From: Gonocerus acuteangulatus
Lineage: Eukaryota; Arthropoda; Insecta; Hemiptera; Coreidae
Assembly (NCBI GenBank): GCA_946811695.1
Contig: OX328132.1
Location: 97,272,632 to 97,336,631, forward strand
Direction: 5' to 3'
DNA: 64,000 nt
Shown here in pieces: positions 9,490-20,437 of this stretch (position 1 is its first letter; each line of letters begins with the position of its first letter). The position numbers and the translations under genes are program-made. The notes under the pieces were generated by a model that did no database searches, was not told the origin of the DNA, and saw only the letters and a program-made list of their open reading frames with translations.

Positions 9490-10250
9490 AGCTATACTGT
9501 TAATAATGCCGTCATTGATTTCTTGAGGTATTTCACTCCAGAGATACTGCGCTCAGTTTTTAAAGGTCAATTGGTTGTAGATGATCATTAAAAAGCCTTC
9601 TTGACAATTGATCAATAGGATTGAGGTCTGGAGAAAATAGGGGATGGGACAGACAAGAAATTCCTACGATTTTTTTAAAACTTGATGAACAACTCGTTTC
9701 TCTATGAGTTCGAGCGTTGTCATCAAGAAATCAAAAATCCCTCCCAATGAGATCCCTTGTTTGAGGGACCAATTCCTCAATAATTTCTTGTATGTTACGG
9801 ACTGCTGATAGGTTACCTTTAACGTTATTGAGGTTGGTTCTTCCTGTGAGATTGGTGTAGATCTAACTCAGACCATTACACCATCTCCTCCAAACTGCAC
9901 TGAAGGGAGCATGAACTGGAGCATTGTTTGTATTCCATTTTCTCTCTAGACACTTCAGCACCAGCTATCACAAAACAGACAGATACTCAACTTGTCAGTA
10001 AACATGATACCATTCCAGTTTGTCCTTTTCTAGGTGCTTGCTGCACCTCATTCTTCTGAGCTGCTGGGGCCAACTTTCCACAAATGTTTGTGTTGATAAA
10101 GCCCCAGGGAAAATACCTTCAACTTCATTGAGGATCTGGCGGGTGCTGTAGAAAGGGTTCCTTCTGGCAGTGATGACAATATTCCTATCCTCCCTTAGCA
10201 TTGTTACATGTTGCGATCCACTGCCCTCCCTTATATTGGCACTCCTAGTT
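9490..10250 (-). pseudogene. Tc1-like transposase remnant
   Basis: On the minus strand the N-terminal DNA-binding region reads REDRNIVITARRNPFYSTRQ (near 10200-10140). Downstream, in shifted frames, come a DDNAR-type catalytic segment (near 9727-9695) and SPDLNPIDQL (near 9640-9606). This order of HTH, D-N-A-R-x-H-R and S-P-D-L-N-P-I is typical of Tc1 transposases. Frameshifts and stops show it is dead. A related, differently decayed copy lies at 33.0-33.4 kb. The 90-bp tandem repeat sits just upstream of its start. Confidence 0.65.
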
Positions 10251-10256
10251 TCTCTA

Positions 10257-10532
10257 CACATACAGTCTTCTTTTCCGTACATGGCCACTGCGCATGCATG
10301 AACGCCACTGCTCATGAGCGAACGACAGCGAACATTTTTTTGTGACACATACAGTCTTCTTTTCCGTACATGGCCACTGCGCATGCATGAACGCCACTGC
10401 TCAGGAGCGAACGCCAGCAGACACTTTTTTGTGACACATACAGTCTTCTTTTTCGTACATGGCCACGCCACTGCCCATGCACGAACGCCACTGCGCATTC
10501 GCAAACGCCTGCAGACACTTTTTTGTAACGTT
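10257..10532. repeat. 90-bp tandem repeat, 3 units
   Basis: Units begin ACATACAGTCTTCTTTT at 10257, 10347 and 10436 (spacing 90 and 89). They contain CGCATGCATGAACGCCACTG and end TTTTTTGTGAC. The third unit has a small insertion and more changes. The units are unusually G+C-rich for this window and create a repetitive reading frame fused to the Tc1-like remnant. Confidence 0.9.
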
Positions 10533-10974
10533 TCTTTCTAGTTTAGTCACCACTAAAGCATATTTATGCTAAAAATAATCTTCATATTACTATTCTTAAC
10601 CCTTAGCGGTCTCCCTCTTTATTTCTTTGTTTAAAAAAAAAAATTTGTTTATAAAAACATTGATTAGCAATTTTTTTGTTTTGGGATTGTATTTTCTATT
10701 TAGTTTGATCCAATCAATATTGAATAAATTGACAAATTTAATTGAAATTCAGAGATAAATTATGAATATCTCTATTAATTTTTGCGCAGTTTAGGTTAAA
10801 AGAATCATAATTCTAGATGTAATTGCTACAAATGGTTTAAGTATTACTAGTTTGGTATTAAACAGTTTAAACCAATATAAACTATACCAAACAATTGACC
10901 TACATCTGTTTCAAATTTATTTCAATTCAATCCTACTTTAACAAAACTTTTAAATAGACAGCTTATCTGTGTTC

Positions 10975-11155
10975 AGGCCTTTAGCAGCCAGCTACACATA
11001 GGTAGCCACCCTTTTTAAATATCTACGGTGGACCAGGAAATTTTTTCAATGGCTCTGAATTAAACAACTCGACCCTTCTGCAGGGTGCTCTCAAACCCGC
11101 ATCTCCTTAGGTTGGAATCACCATGGCTACCCACCATGCCACGGGGAGATCCTCA
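10975..11155 (-). mobile_element. tRNA-derived SINE-like sequence (degenerate)
   Basis: Minus strand: GGATCTCCCCGTGGCATGG, GTGGGTAGCCATGGTGATTC, GGAGATGCGGGTTTGAGAGC. This recalls the SINE-1 head with a damaged B box. The body differs from other copies. Confidence 0.4.
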
Positions 11156-11379
11156 AAATATCAGGGTTCCAATATCAGTTGATTTTAATATTTCAATGTA
11201 TGCGAATTATGCGCCTTAATTTTCTATTTTTGAAAGAATGGACCAATCTTTGTGTAGTAAGATCAAATAGCTCTTTTAATTTTACTTCAGCATTGATTTC
11301 AGAAAGAATGTTGAACATTCAAAACGGTTGCAATCTTTTCTCCCTACATGAATTCTGAAGTAGGATGAGAATAGCGAAA

Positions 11380-11380
<1 letters not shown>

Positions 11381-11444
<64 letters not shown>
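11381..11444. repeat. Long poly-T tract
   Basis: About 64 consecutive T, possibly a minus-strand A-tail of a decayed retroelement. No head can be identified next to it. Confidence 0.9.
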
Positions 11445-11445
<1 letters not shown>

Positions 11446-11654
11446 TACCTTTCGTTAAATTGTGTCTAGATGTTTTGTTAAATCAAGAGATATCATACAA
11501 GTTAACTAGAATAACTAGAAATATCTCCCATCAGCTAAATTGCCTCCATCCTGCTGCAATGCATTCCGTCAGCTTAAATATTTTGACTACTATTGTTTTG
11601 CCACTAATGGGGGTTGCATTTCGTTCGACTCCGGCATAAGGTTTTTTGTCATTT

Positions 11655-12062
11655 AGATGAAGGCTAACTAATTGAAGAGTAATAGGGCGCCTGGCAAGGA
11701 CAACTTTCCAGCTGAAATTTGAGTATGGTGGCAAGTCTGAATGGAAGGATTTACGACCTGATTTTTGATTTATGGAATATGTAAGAAAACATGCCTGAAA
11801 ACTGGTGTTTGGGACTTTTAATTCCAATCTTTAAAAAATGAGACAAGATTGTGTGCCAAAATTACCGAGGCATAACGCTTTTAAATGTAACATATAAAAT
11901 CCTATCAAATCTTCTGACTGCCAAGCTTAAAATTTACTCTGAGCAGGTCCTCACGGATTATCAGTGTGTATTTCGCCACAAACAGAGGTACTTTTGATCA
12001 GATTTTTGTCCTGAGGCGAGTCCTTGAGAAATGCTATGACTTAAATACAGATCTATCCTAGG
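11655..12062 (+). pseudogene. Non-LTR retrotransposon reverse transcriptase remnant
   Basis: Translating the plus strand across frameshifts gives APGKDNFPAEI, then a P-E-N/W region, then CQNYRGITLLNVTYKILSNL and EQVLTDYQCVFRHKQR. The series K-x-P-G-x-D, N-Y-R-G-I-x-L-L, D-Y-Q-x-x-F-R is the fingers portion of LINE reverse transcriptases. The catalytic FxDD box was not found. Frames shift at least twice and stops occur. The clade is not resolved. Confidence 0.6.
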
Positions 12063-12388
12063 CCTTTCTTCTCCAGTCAGCATCTTTAAATTTTCTTTGG
12101 TCTTCTTTGAGGTTCTTTTGCCTGATTTTTGACAAAAATCTGGACGACCTCCCTAGGAAGTCCTCTCCTCCTCTTTCCTGGGAAGGGTTCTTAGGAAAGA
12201 GGAAACTGCAATGCAACAAAGTTAAAGTCCCAAGACCCGCAAATCATGTGAAACTGGGAAAGCAGCACAGTAACTCTCTTCACTATGCAACACTCCTCTA
12301 CCTATACCTCTATATCCACCTCTACCTCGACTTCTACATGTTCACCATGCAACAACCCTTAGATTCTCAGGAAGGATCTAGGTGTGAC

Positions 12389-12476
12389 AGGAATTTTCTC
12401 CCGGTTCGTTGAGAAAATTCCTCGCTGCATCATGGATATCGGCGCTACTGGCTCAGTTGTCGGTGCGTCGTAAAAC
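12389..12476 (+). mobile_element. SINE-1, 3' part
   Basis: GGAATTTTCTCCCGGTTCG through GAGAAAATTCCTCGCTGCATC and GGCGCTACTGGC to GTGCGTCGTAAAA matches the SINE-1 body and 3' end. No clear tRNA-like head lies upstream, so it is 5'-truncated. A 10-base G-run follows. Confidence 0.7.
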
Positions 12477-14077
12477 AAAGGGGGGGGGGGAAGAAAAGTT
12501 TCCTGTGCCTTGTCACACCTAAAATATTGCTTTTATTGAAGATAGAGTTTTCACGAATGATCAAAACTACTCACGAAAGATCAAAAAACTCTTTCTGCTC
12601 CTTTAAAAATACCAATAGGAATAAGAAAGCAAAACGTACTTTAAAACAGTACTTTAAAGAATTTTTAAGAGTTTGTGCAAATCAGTTCAGTAGATTACTT
12701 CTTTACGAAATAATTGCATTACTCTCGGAACGCACCCTGTATATCGTTTGTATCATAGCAAGTTCGATTTCAAGTTAGTATCTTGTGTTTGTCCTCACTG
12801 AAGGAGTTAAATTAGGAATATTACTTTCTGAATACCATATCCATGAATTTCAATAGAAAAAGTAAAGAAAGTTGACTTATGTATTCTTAAAAGAGCCCTA
12901 CGACCTTCATTCTGTGATTAGTGTCCAAGAACGATATTTGTTCAAAGAAATTTCCTGGGATATTTGGGTTTGACGAAGACTTATACTTGTGGAATGAGTC
13001 AGGAAACACGTGACCTTGTTACTTGTGGAATGGTGGTTGCGGTATTACCTAAAAAGGACATGTCCAGAAACTTTTAAAATTATAGTAGCTATCTTAGCTA
13101 GGAATGACGTTACCTTATACTTGTAGAATATACATGGAAGATATTTCTTGGGAGACTATTGCTGAAGGGAATTGGGAGGCGGAAGTAATTTTACCGTGTT
13201 CTGAGGAGATGTGAGGACAAAGAAGCTGCTTCGGATGCACGAATTGTCTCCCAATAGCCATGACACTATTTTCGTTCGATCCCATCTTTGGAGGCCTCCC
13301 GTACTTCCTCTAGACAAGTTTGTCCGTTAGCAAAAACTAGAAAAAAATGCATGGATGTGTAAAGTACGTATACTAGAACATTGACTCGATTAATCTGATG
13401 ATCAGGGGGGGTATGTACTCAGGATCTGAACTTGCGTTGTGGAGGGCAACCCCTCATACCTGTTTAAACTAGTGGGAGGGTGGAAGTAATGTTTTTGTCT
13501 AGCGGGAGGTTATGGAATAGCGATGACCTCCTAGTTTCGCACTGTTCGATAAAATATAAATAAAACGAGTATCTCATTAAAACGCCAATTATTATTTAAG
13601 TTCTTAGAGTGTGTGAAAGAGATTGGAGATTATTTCCCTGAGTCATAATTCAAATAATTTTTTTAAATTTATTTTGAGAGCTCCGCAACGAAAGCTATTT
13701 GCTCTGGTTTAAACAACAAGCATAACAAATTGAAGTGTCCAAAATTATTAGTAAATTAGAAAACTAAATGAATTTAACAGATTTGTGTACAGAATTAGGA
13801 AGTATAAAATATTTACATATGTTCTTTTTACACCTTATTTACTATATTTAAATATCGTTACTGCTTTTCCAACGCTGCCGTTGTAAAAGAAAATGAATTA
13901 ATTATCAAAAAGTAAATAAATTTTAAACAGAAATAATGCAAATAAAAATACGTAACATTGTAGGTACCATAGAATAAAAATTGTATGTAGCATTGTGTTT
14001 CTTCTACGTGAACTCGAACACGGGCAATGCTTGTGTAACTAGTTTTGAATAAGAACTGAAAAATATTAACTGATAAT
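12477..14077. other. No recognised feature
   Basis: AT-rich sequence with several short stretches beginning ACTTGTGGAAT or TATACTTGT. The phrase CTTGTGGAATG occurs twice near 12989 and 13024. CGCACCCTGTATATC near 12731-12745 resembles a mariner terminus, but no partner was found. Confidence 0.4.
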
Positions 14078-14213
14078 CGCAGTGGCTGGCTGGTTAGCGT
14101 ATCGACTTACAGCTGTTGGTTCGAATCCAGCCTCCTTTGATCGATATTTTAAAACGTGTTTACAGCATAATGACCTGTGCTAATAGCCATGGAAGTCGCT
14201 ACGACATTAAAAA
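14078..14213 (+). mobile_element. tRNA-derived SINE (SINE-1-related)
   Basis: GCAGTGGCTGGCTGGTTAGC (A box) and GTTGGTTCGAATCCAGCC (B box) are followed by GTGCTAATAGCCATGGA and an A-rich end. The head is tRNA-like, but the body is shorter and more diverged than standard SINE-1. Confidence 0.5.
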
Positions 14214-15663
14214 ATACATACATATTGAACAGTAAAGATCGAGTTCTTGATTTTTTCCTATTATTCTTCCTCAAATATTGAATTTATACTAAATGTTAAT
14301 CCTCAGGCAGACGTCAATTTCTGATGAAAGTACAATAATAATAATCATAGAGGAGAAGTGGGTCCAAGGAGTTCACTGGGTAATGGAACAAAACGATTAC
14401 TTTCAGAACCAAACATGTCTTTAGGAAGAACATTTTTGTTGTTACCTTCCCATGTTCTTGGATTCCAACTAGTCATTTCCTCTGGTTATTCAATTACTTC
14501 TAGTTGAATTATTACTTAACACTTAAATGCGCCCTACATTCAACAAAACTACAAAGAATCCGAATTGAATAAAACGTTTCCTCTGTCAGTCTTTATATAA
14601 ATAATAAAGTACTTTTGCCCAAGGAGGGGAGCGATAATAAAATGGCTGGTACAAGCATTTTTCTTCGGGGAATTTGAGAGAAAATTTGCTACACAACACA
14701 AAGAAGATATTTTAAAATCCAGTGATCACCATTTGTACAGGGGTTTTAGAAAGGACAGCGAAAGGCGCTCACGCATGTCCATTGAGAAATCAGCACATGA
14801 CATTACAAGAACAAGAACATGTCCAATAATTGTAAACTAAGCATGTATATGACATCACAAGGCACAGACCATGACCAAGAACTTTAAACTAAGGAGTTAT
14901 ACTCGAAGGAAAAATCATAACCCCCAGCTTACCTTGGTTTCTAGGGACTCCGTGACGTCACCATTAATCCCACTTTTTGAATTTCTAACCTGTCATAAAT
15001 GTGTGTATTATGTTTTAACGATTTTGTAGTATTAGCAATAAAATATTAGTATTCTTGCTTTTAAAGTCTTTCAAAAAATCTATCTTATTTTTTTTTTTGT
15101 TAGAAAGTAAAAAATTATATTGTTTGATTATCAATGTTACAAATGTTTGTATTATTGAGCTTCAAAATATATTATAACAAATTTATATTTATCTTTTTGC
15201 TATCCATATACCTGAATAAATTAATTATAATTTAATAGATGATTACAATTAGGCTATATTGATATACTCATGTATAGTGCTTAAACTGATACACTTGACT
15301 GTACTAAAAAAAATAAATATATAAACGTTTTCCCTCGCTTCCTAATGTTTTATCGTTCGCAAAAGCCATTTAATTTTTTTTAAGAACTTGAAAAATATTT
15401 GTCCTCGGAAATCACAATTTTTAATTACATTGTACATTTAAATTCAGTTCGCAGTATATTTCTTTCGTAATTAATTAGGTACTTACTTCATACGATTTTA
15501 CACACTTTTTCTGAATTGTTGTGGTAAACCATGTTAATCATAAAGTAATTTTTTTGTGATTAAATTAATTGGAAGTTATGAGATCTCAAATTTAATCTTT
15601 TTTGAAAGATATGTCAAAATATTTGCGTAAATATGTAATTTCATTACACAATTGGTTTGCACT
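14214..15663. other. No recognised feature
   Basis: AT-rich sequence with no open frame, terminal repeat or tRNA-like head that I can support. Confidence 0.4.
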
Positions 15664-15888
15664 AGGTATCTGATTCTTAGTCATAGGACACACTAGTGAG
15701 AGAGCGCGGTCAGTACTACGCTCCGGCAGCCTGATTTTCCCCTTTGCAGCTATTAATAAATTTATTACAGGCTGGGTGGGCCTAGGGACGGAAGACGCTA
15801 GAAGATAAAATCTTCAGCGCGCTCGAGTTTTGAAATTAAGTCCTCCAGCACATTAGTGAGGTGCTCTACCACTGAGCTAACCTCGCTT
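15664..15888 (-). mobile_element. SINE-2, copy 2
   Basis: A minus-strand copy. Its head, GAGGTTAGCTCAGTGGTAGA, lies at the right, next to a short TATATATATA. The 3' part has TGCAAAGGGGAAAATCAGGC and ends GATACCT. It is internally shorter than the 61.9-kb copy. Confidence 0.75.
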
Positions 15889-16100
15889 CTTATATATATA
15901 GGAAAAGGTGTAAATATGGGCATCCTCTTTTGTGTTTGATTTAAAGTTACTTTCATTTTGAAAAAAATCTAGATTTTTGCCTTTCATTAACAACTATAAC
16001 ATGGTACCTAAATGCGAGAAAGCAAAACAACGATTAACACCTATTATTTCATTGTGAAAACGACGATTTAAAAAAAGCTTTTAAAAGAGTACCGGGAAAA

Positions 16101-16687
16101 GGTGGTGTAAATATGGGCCCCCTCAAAACATGTCACTAAAATTTTTTTTTTTTTTTTTTTTTTAATATTTAACTGTTTATTTGATATAAAAAACAAAACA
16201 TGGTATATACATTGTGTACCTACAGACCACAAGGATAAATTTACAATTAAAAACAAATTAACTATAATGTTAATTAACAAGGAATGTATCTTCTTCATTT
16301 CCTTTCTCTATTACATTATGAAAGTGCATATAAAATTCATTAATAATTATTAATAATAATTGTTTTAAGGAGTGAATAAAATCTTTATCCCTTAGCATTG
16401 TTTTATCCTGTTTTTAAATTATTTTTTGTTTTATTAACTAAAAATAATTTAAAAACAGGATAAAACAATGCTAAGGAATAAAGATTTTATTCATTCCTTA
16501 AAACAATTATTATTAATTTTCAGAAATGGTAAGCATAACTGGCTCCTTCAAACTAACTATGCCCACATTTTGCACATAACATACTTCACCTCATATCGCT
16601 TGATTCTGGTTTTCGGAGAAATGAAGAATATTGCGGTATTTTAAAAACCCTTTAACGCCAAGAGAGGGTGCCCATATCTATACCACC
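16101..16687. mobile_element. Unclassified inverted-repeat element (inner, nested)
   Basis: GGTGGTGTAAATATGGGC at 16101 is mirrored by GCCCATATCTATACCACC ending at 16687. The element carries a poly-T at about 16141-16163 and a long hairpin at its centre (16349-16517). It appears to be a second insertion of the same family inside the outer copy. Confidence 0.6.
16349..16517. repeat. Long hairpin: 78-bp arms, 13-bp loop
   Basis: The left arm 16349-16426 and right arm 16440-16517 are inverse complements with only two mismatches that I can see. The arms include TTAGCATTGTTTTATCCTG. They are AT-rich and contain no reading frame. A stem this long and well matched suggests recent formation or gene conversion. 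Confidence 0.9.
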
Positions 16688-17105
16688 CGCATCTAAGAAC
16701 CACGACGACTATCATATATAAACTAAAAGCGTGCGTGACTTAAAGTGTGCCTCAAAAAGTAGGTTAAGATCTCTGCTTTCCGGATATCGTTGTGAAATTA
16801 TTTTTAACTAAAAATAAGAACACGAAAAAAAAAAAAAAAAAAAAAAAACGATTTCGCAAAGCTCACAAAAGTTTGCAGCCCAGAATAAGCCCCAATTTGC
16901 ACCATAACTCACGCTGCATCCACACTACTTGAAATAATTCTTCCAACTGCTCTCTGTTATTTTATTTCAGCAAATAGGTCCATACATCGTCCTCGCTACC
17001 AGTCTTCAGTATCCCCATAGGAACAATGGAGGGGTGCCCGTATTTACTCCTGTGCCCATTGTTACGCCTTTTCTTTCATATAATATACAGAGGAAAATAT
17101 TATAT

Positions 17106-17153
17106 TGCTCCGTCAGGTGTAGTGGATGTATATCCACTACACCTCATGGAGCA
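17106..17153. repeat. 22-bp stem hairpin
   Basis: TGCTCCGTCAGGTGTAGTGG is mirrored by CCACTACACCTCATGGAGCA, with two mismatches and a loop of about four bases. It lies just outside the outer inverted-repeat element. Confidence 0.8.
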
Positions 17154-17436
17154 GCTTCTAATGTAAGTTTTGACTGCAATTTTAACAAATATTACTTTAA
17201 AAAAAATCTTTATTTTATATGTTCAATCTTCGCGTGCGTATTTTTTCTAGTATTGTTGATTTCCTATTAATAGATAAAGGAAAACTAAAGAAAGAAACAA
17301 CTGCTTTCTTGTAACGACTGGTTGGCCTTTAGGTTCTAAGTGTTCTGGCATAGTTAAGTAATGTCTAGTTTTCTTTATAACAAATTGTGAATTTTCATTT
17401 AGTTTAACTAAACGTTTAAATGAACAAAGGTGGAAA

Positions 17437-17515
17437 GACCACCGGTGTAGTTGCTGCCGTTCATACTTCTACCATGGTTACCTAAGTTGTCCTCGAGGTC
17501 TTCCTCCCTCCCCCC
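17437..17515 (+). repeat. Dispersed repeat, copy 1
   Basis: ACCATGGTTACCTAAGTTGT followed by GAGGTCTTCCTCCCTCC resembles, in inverse orientation, the sequence at about 60541-60612. The family is not identified. Confidence 0.45.
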
Positions 17516-17639
17516 TAGGCATTCTCTAGTGGTATGTATCTATATATTAATTGTTATAAATTGTATTCACTTATAAAATAGATTTGGTTTTTCACTACAT
17601 AAAAAATGTGCGTTGTTTTTTACTGTTTAATATTTTTTT

Positions 17640-17960
17640 TGTACTGTTTTTACTAACAAGTTCTACATGCTGTTTTCTTTCCAACTACCGTATTTTCATT
17701 GTTTTTTAAAAATAAGATTGGTTAAAATTTATTGTATTGATATATATACTCCGCTCATTTCTGCCTGTCTTTTACTTACTACTTGTACATTTTCTTTACT
17801 TATAAGTTGTATATATTTTTTAGCTGAAGAAGGCTGCCATTGTTGCAGTCGAAACGTCCAAAATACAGATTTCTTTTTGAAAGTCTGACGTTTTTCTCCT
17901 AGCCGAATCCCAACTATACCTGTCTTCGTATCTCTACAGCGGCTAACTATCTCCATCTAC
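17640..17960 (+). mobile_element. Penelope-like end with hammerhead-like motif (degenerate)
   Basis: At 17823-17858 the strand reads CTGAAGA, a stem of the type GGCTGC...GCAGTC, then GAAACGTCC. This resembles the CTGATGA-stem-GAAAC core found in Penelope-like retroelement terminal repeats, but with an altered first box. The flanking C/T-rich text ending CTCTACAGCGGCTAAC has the look of such terminal repeats. No coding part lies nearby. Confidence 0.4.
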
Positions 17961-18362
17961 ACTAGTTAATATAAAGTTATTAGAGTCAGAATTAATCGAC
18001 GAGTGCAGTTTTCCAGTCAGCAGTAAACTGATGTGTACAATTGTTTAATTGAAAGTGGTGGTATTGCTCGCCGTGCGGTCTTTTTTTACTCACAGAAATC
18101 TACTATCGTCCCCAAGTCAACAACATAACATTTATCCGTGTTGCTCACAATATGAGGAAATTCGGGTCAGTTGCGGTCCACCAAGAAAGCTGCAGCGCAA
18201 TTTTGACGAGGAAATGGTTATAATACTTATATTTTTCTCTTCGAAATACTGGAAGGGTCTTTCAAAGAGCAAAATAAGGGCTGTGCTTAGAACTAATAAT
18301 TTTAAACCCTTTCCCCTTCTCGTCTTGTCCGGGGGCTTTAGGGCTCGGTTTATGACAGGCGT

Positions 18363-18960
18363 CTAATGTTCCTTGCACAAATGTCCATTGAGGAAAACAT
18401 TCTGCCATTTATCTTGTGGACTCTAAGCTTACTTCAAGCGGTCTATCCACGCTTGTGGAAATCCTTCGAATGTTCCAATGTGGTCATTGGAAAACCCCAG
18501 AATATCGTATTTTGTAGCCACCAGATGGTTCACAGCATGAACGTTTGGCGTGGCTTTCTTGGAAACAAATGAATTAGTCTATTTCTACTGAATTAATTTA
18601 ATTAAATGGAGATCGCTTTCTAAATTTCTTGACATACGAATTACCAACTTTACTAGAAGATGATCCTCTGGGCCATTGGCGAAGAATGATACTGCAGCTT
18701 GATGGATGTCCCGCCAACATCTCTCCAGAGGAATTGCTTAAATCTTCACTACAGGTATAGGTAGATAGAACCTCTCGGTACAAGCTCCGGTGATGGCCTC
18801 CTCGTTCTCCCGATCTAACGCCGGTAGACCATTTCTTGTGAGGATATTTGAAGGTTTATGCCAACCATAACCCCGTTCAAGATCTGTAGCTAAGAGTCAG
18901 AACTGCTTGTCGATTGGTCTCTCCTCAGTCCTTCGCACTGAGCTCCAGCGAAGAGCCAAT
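18363..18960 (+). pseudogene. DDE transposase remnant, mariner-related
   Basis: Across shifted plus-strand frames: HSMNVWRGFLGNK (18530-18570), then LQLDGCPANI (near 18694-18725), then WPPRSPDLTPVD (near 18796-18833) followed by a G-Y-L-K segment. The order V-W-x-G-x-x-G, x-x-D-G-x-P-x-x, W-P-P-R-S-P-D-L-T-P-x-D is that of the Tc1/mariner-superfamily enzyme seen at 2462-2863. It belongs to the same broad group but is much more decayed. Stops and frameshifts are present and no terminal repeats were identified. Confidence 0.6.
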
Positions 18961-19321
18961 CTTTGCTTCTTCAATAAACGCAGGTAATTTCAGCATGATT
19001 TGTAGGTTCACCAACCACTGGAAGTAGCAAGTAAGAATTCTTGAATTGTTTTATTAGTAAAAATATCTAACAAAATGTATTGTGTTCTTTCGTTACCTTA
19101 ATACAATAACTTTGTAATTTATTGACCTATTTAAAACCTGGTTGCACCATTTATTTAGTTTAAAAAACAAAAGCAAAAAATTCAAAAGTTTCGGAAGACA
19201 GAGAAATTTTCAAGTTTCACTGGGTCTGAGCCTCCCTGTATGTGTATTTCTTTTTTCAAAAACAGGTCGGAATATTAAACTAGGATTGAAAACATTAAAT
19301 ACGTATTTCTGAATATGTTGA

Positions 19322-19488
19322 AGGACCTGAGTTAAATTCCCGAACGCGCTAAAGATTTTTATCTTCTAGTGTCTTCGTTCATGTGTTGGATTCGGCCTCC
19401 CTAACCGTCCTGGCCAACCCAGCCTTTAATTAATTTATGAATGGGTACCTGCAAGTGTTCCGTATGGTCAAGAGTCAAATACCTCTAC
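19322..19488 (+). mobile_element. SINE-2, internally deleted copy
   Basis: GACCTGAGTTAAATTCCCGA (B-box region), TTCTAGTGTCTTCGTTCATG, CCAACCCAGCCTTTAATTAA, then TATGGTCAAGAGTCAAATAC follow the SINE-2 order. The head is truncated and a central block is missing. Confidence 0.65.
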
Positions 19489-19905
19489 TTTTCCTATATT
19501 TTCTTAAATATCTTGAAAACGCTTTCGAAATTGTAAGAGGAAAGTATTCATTCAAAAACCTAATAAATGGCGTAAATTGTGATGGGAGCCTAAGTCGACA
19601 GAAACTCTGCTTGAAAATTCGAAAGTGTTAGTTTCTTAATTTTGTTGTTGTGGAAAAGCGTTCCTTACGCACCAGCCAAAATAAAGGTTCCTTACGCACC
19701 AGCGAAAGAAAAGCAGCAGGGGTAGTGGGTAATTTCCGTCTTGTCTGGGCACATTAGCACTAAAATTTCCTATTTCTTGAAGGTCTTTTATGTTATTTAT
19801 ATTTGTTAACAGTAAAATGGGTTAAGCAATAAATGTTCCCAACTGAAATAGCAAGAAGTTAGAAAACAAAATGAGAGATCAAGAATTTACATTTGTATGC
19901 TTGCT

Positions 19906-19956
19906 GGCGCTAATGGCCTAGATGCAGATGCGCCATTATATAAAAAATAAATAAAA
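19906..19956 (+). mobile_element. SINE-1, 5'-truncated 51-bp insertion
   Basis: GGCGCTAATGGCCTAGATGC to the A-rich tail is the extreme 3' end of SINE-1. It is flanked by a perfect 12-bp duplication TGTATGCTTGCT (19894-19905, 19957-19968), so it is a real, heavily truncated retroinsertion. Confidence 0.8.
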
Positions 19957-19972
19957 TGTATGCTTGCTATAT

Positions 19973-20181
19973 TATTATTTAAATTTTAACGTCTATTTAT
20001 TATTAACTACGAATTTTAGGACGGGTTATCTATAGGTTACCACCCTTTTCTAGCCAGGATAGGGGTGATGCCTTTTCTTTTTTGAAAGAAAAGCCACCAC
20101 CCCTAGTGGGAATCGAACCCACGACCTTTAGCACGGAGTGTTAAGTGCTCACGCCTTAACCCTCACGGCCATCGGGTCTCC
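19973..20181 (-). mobile_element. SINE-3 (tRNA-derived), copy 1
   Basis: The minus-strand head GGAGACCCGATGGCCGTGAG contains a tRNA-like B box (GTGGGTTCGATTCCC). The body has AAAGAAAAGGCATCACCCCT and AGGTAACCTATAGATAACCC, then an AT-rich tail. A perfect 13-bp duplication ATGCTTGCTATAT flanks it (19960-19972, 20182-20194). The same target word served the preceding SINE-1 fragment. Confidence 0.85.
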
Positions 20182-20281
20182 ATGCTTGCTATATGACACT
20201 AGCAAATGGAAATGCGCTAAGATAACATAGCTTCTGCTGTTTGGAGCTTTCATATTAATGTAAATAAAATAATTGCATATA

Positions 20282-20437
20282 GCCAACGGCCATAGCCACG
20301 TTGAATGCACCGGTTCCCGTGATCATCGAAGTTTAAGCAACTTCGGGCTGGGCCAGTACCTGAAGGGATGACCACGTGCTGTTGGCATTATAAAAGGGTG
20401 TTATCCTGTGCATACACCCTGTTAAAAAAAAAAAAAA
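20282..20437 (+). mobile_element. 5S rRNA-derived retroelement (SINE3-like) or 5S retropseudogene
   Basis: From 20282 the sequence reads GCCAACGGCCATAGCCACGT, then CACCGGTTCCCGT, GAAGTTTAAGCAACTTCGGG and GTGCTGTTGGC, in the order of animal 5S rRNA. It includes the internal promoter region. Compared with a normal 5S of about 120 nt it is about 108 nt, with a deletion in the 3' third and several substitutions. It is followed by GGGTGTTATCCTG...ACACCCTG and an A-tail (20422-20437), so it is a retrotransposed derivative, not a gene. Whether it is a one-off or a SINE family cannot be told from one copy. Confidence 0.7.

Larger units (their letters stand above)
15907..17050. mobile_element. Unclassified inverted-repeat element (outer)
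   Basis: The left end GGTGTAAATATGGGCATCCT at 15907 pairs with GGGGTGCCCGTATTTACTCC at 17031-17050. The same type of termini bound a second element nested at 16101-16687. Subterminal GCCC...TTTGCAC...ATAAC motifs occur twice (16559 and 16881 regions). No transposase was recognised and no target duplication is clear. Confidence 0.5.

Noticed and set aside
10314..10541. Plus-strand Cys/His-rich frame over the 90-bp tandem repeat
   Set aside because: It is produced by the tandem repeat on the opposite strand and has no support as a gene.
16970..17163. A 194-bp open stretch with good splice acceptor and donor (GPYIVLATSLQYPHRNNGG ...)
   Set aside because: It overlaps the right terminus of the outer inverted-repeat element (17031-17050) and the 17106-17153 hairpin, so the frame is more likely chance within transposon sequence.
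20282..20390. A functional 5S rRNA gene
   Set aside because: The sequence is shortened in its 3' third, has extra substitutions and is followed by a transcribed-looking tail with poly-A.
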